A stretch of DNA of 44,083 nt from an uncultured Clostridia bacterium (lineage in GTDB: Bacteria > Bacillota > Clostridia > Lachnospirales > CAG-274). A program made the translations under genes and the position numbers. The notes beneath the pieces were generated by a model. The model did not search any database. It was not told the origin of the DNA and was given only the letters and a program-made list of their open reading frames with translations. Below, piece after piece: positions 43,226 to 44,083 of this stretch (position 1 is the first letter of the stretch; every line of letters begins with the position of its first letter). Location: NCBI GenBank assembly GCA_944376805.1, contig CALWDX010000007.1:1-44083 (forward strand). Direction: 5' to 3'.

Positions 43226-43663
43226 ATGAGAACAACATTTATAGCTAAAACAGCTGAAATAGAAAGAAAATGGTATGTTGTTGATGCAACAGATAAAACT
43301 TTAGGACGTCTTGCTTCAGAAGTTGCTAGTGTTTTAAGAGGGAAAAAGAAACCTATTTATACACCTTTCTTAGATACAGGTGATTTTGTTATTGTTATTA
43401 ATGCAGATAAAGTTAAATTTACTGGTAAAAAATTAGACCAAAAATTATATAGAAAACATTCTGACTATGTTGGTGGTTTCAAAGAAACTACTTTAAGAGC
43501 TATGATGGAGAAAAAACCTGAAGAAGTATTTAAACTTGCTGTTAAAGGTATGTTACCAAAAAATGCTCTTGGTAGAAAAATGTTTAAAAAACTTCATGTT
43601 TATGTTGGTGCAGAACATAATCACCAAGCACAACAACCAGAAGTATTAGAATTTAATTTTTAA
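43226..43663 (+). CDS. rplM: 50S ribosomal protein L13
   Basis: The protein has 145 residues, the normal length. It begins [20 protein letters not shown] and contains [22 protein letters not shown], and the conserved [15 protein letters not shown] segment with a terminal VYVGAEHNH. The strong ribosome site AAGGAGG precedes the ATG. It is the first gene of the conserved rplM-rpsI pair, with 20 bases to rpsI. Confidence 0.98.
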   Translation: MRTTFIAKTAEIERKWYVVDATDKTLGRLASEVASVLRGKKKPIYTPFLDTGDFVIVINADKVKFTGKKLDQKLYRKHSDYVGGFKETTLRAMMEKKPEEVFKLAVKGMLPKNALGRKMFKKLHVYVGAEHNHQAQQPEVLEFNF

Positions 43664-43683
43664 GGTGTATAGGAGGGTAAAAA

Positions 43684-44076
43684 ATGTCAGCAGCTAGATA
43701 TTATGGTACTGGTAGAAGAAAAAGCTCTGTAGCTAGAGTTTATTTAATGCCAGGTAACGGGAAAATAACTATAAATAAAAGAGATATAGATGAGTATTTT
43801 GGTCTTGAAACTTTAAAGCTTATTATTAGACAACCATTAGAATTAACTAGTACTACTACTAAATTTGATGTTTTAGTTAATGTTAAAGGTGGCGGTACTA
43901 CTGGTCAAGCAGGTGCCATAAGACATGGTATTTCTAGAGCTTTAATTCAAGCAGATAATGATTTAAGACCTTCTCTTAAAAAAGCTGGTTTCTTAACAAG
44001 GGATCCAAGAATGAAGGAAAGAAAGAAATATGGTTTAAAAGCAGCTCGTCGTGCTCCACAATTCTCAAAACGTTAA
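43684..44076 (+). CDS. rpsI: 30S ribosomal protein S9
   Basis: The protein has 130 residues and is complete. It carries [16 protein letters not shown] at the start, [19 protein letters not shown] in the middle, and the universally conserved C-terminal RRAPQFSKR tail that reaches the ribosomal P site. The ribosome site AGGAGG precedes the ATG. It ends seven bases before the window does, so any terminator lies outside. Confidence 0.98.
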   Translation: MSAARYYGTGRRKSSVARVYLMPGNGKITINKRDIDEYFGLETLKLIIRQPLELTSTTTKFDVLVNVKGGGTTGQAGAIRHGISRALIQADNDLRPSLKKAGFLTRDPRMKERKKYGLKAARRAPQFSKR

Positions 44077-44083
44077 TTTTTAT

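Noticed and set aside
1..44083. Genome-wide reassignment of TAA as a sense codon
   Set aside because: Most genes here end in TAA at the correct family length (for example uppP, malQ, rplM, rpsI), and tRNA-Glu has the normal TTC anticodon. Only local readthrough or mutation remains possible.

Overview
The window is very AT-rich (G+C judged by eye in the mid-20s percent, with almost only A/T at third codon positions) and comes from a low-GC, endospore-forming Firmicute. The most likely home is Clostridia, perhaps Lachnospirales, which is an inference. Support for this comes from an alpha/beta-type small acid-soluble spore protein, a T-box in front of leuS, an L13-type leader, AGGAGG ribosome sites, tRNA genes without encoded CCA, and an XerS-like recombinase. 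No prophage, insertion sequence or CRISPR array is visible.

Layout. 1-240: end of a tRNA array (Asn, Glu, Cys) and a terminator. 360-930: two small unknown proteins. 1065-2734: an XerS-like recombinase overlapping an Sfp-type phosphopantetheinyl transferase. 2814-6296: M18 aminopeptidase, facing a D,D-carboxypeptidase and undecaprenyl-diphosphatase. 6490-12980: lon, engB, a membrane-anchored unknown, aroD and an M23 peptidase, facing class II aldolase. 13143-16404: signal peptidase II, a DUF6512-like membrane protein and a GmrSD-like DUF262/DUF1524/DUF4357 protein. 16443-19167: T-box and leuS. 19229-20398: two unknown membrane or secreted proteins, the second frameshifted. 20466-39149: an alpha-glucan (maltodextrin/glycogen) locus. 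39187-41112: PHP phosphatase, a cytidylate kinase-like protein and a spore protein. 41327-44076: a short Cys peptide, cardiolipin synthase, and rplM-rpsI.

The alpha-glucan locus is the main theme. A LacI-type regulator (co-directional with a DUF1266 gene) is divergent from glycogen phosphorylase, followed by 4-alpha-glucanotransferase, type I pullulanase, two tandemly duplicated lipoprotein solute-binding proteins, two ABC permeases (no ATPase), a neopullulanase-type GH13, a GH133-like debranching enzyme and an oligo-1,6-glucosidase-type GH13. Together they would import maltodextrins and cut and phosphorolyse them to glucose and glucose-1-phosphate. Three promoters in the locus share one architecture: a TGCCAAAA-like block, TAGACA, TATAAT, and a near-palindromic CGAAAATTTACGAAAA element just after the -10, a strong candidate operator for the local LacI protein.

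The oddest feature is that three genes of this locus carry an in-frame TAA with the remaining conserved protein still open in the same frame. One of them can be compared directly with its paralogue, where the codon is GAA. With the frameshift at about 20033, this suggests ongoing gene decay, sequence error, or stop-codon readthrough.
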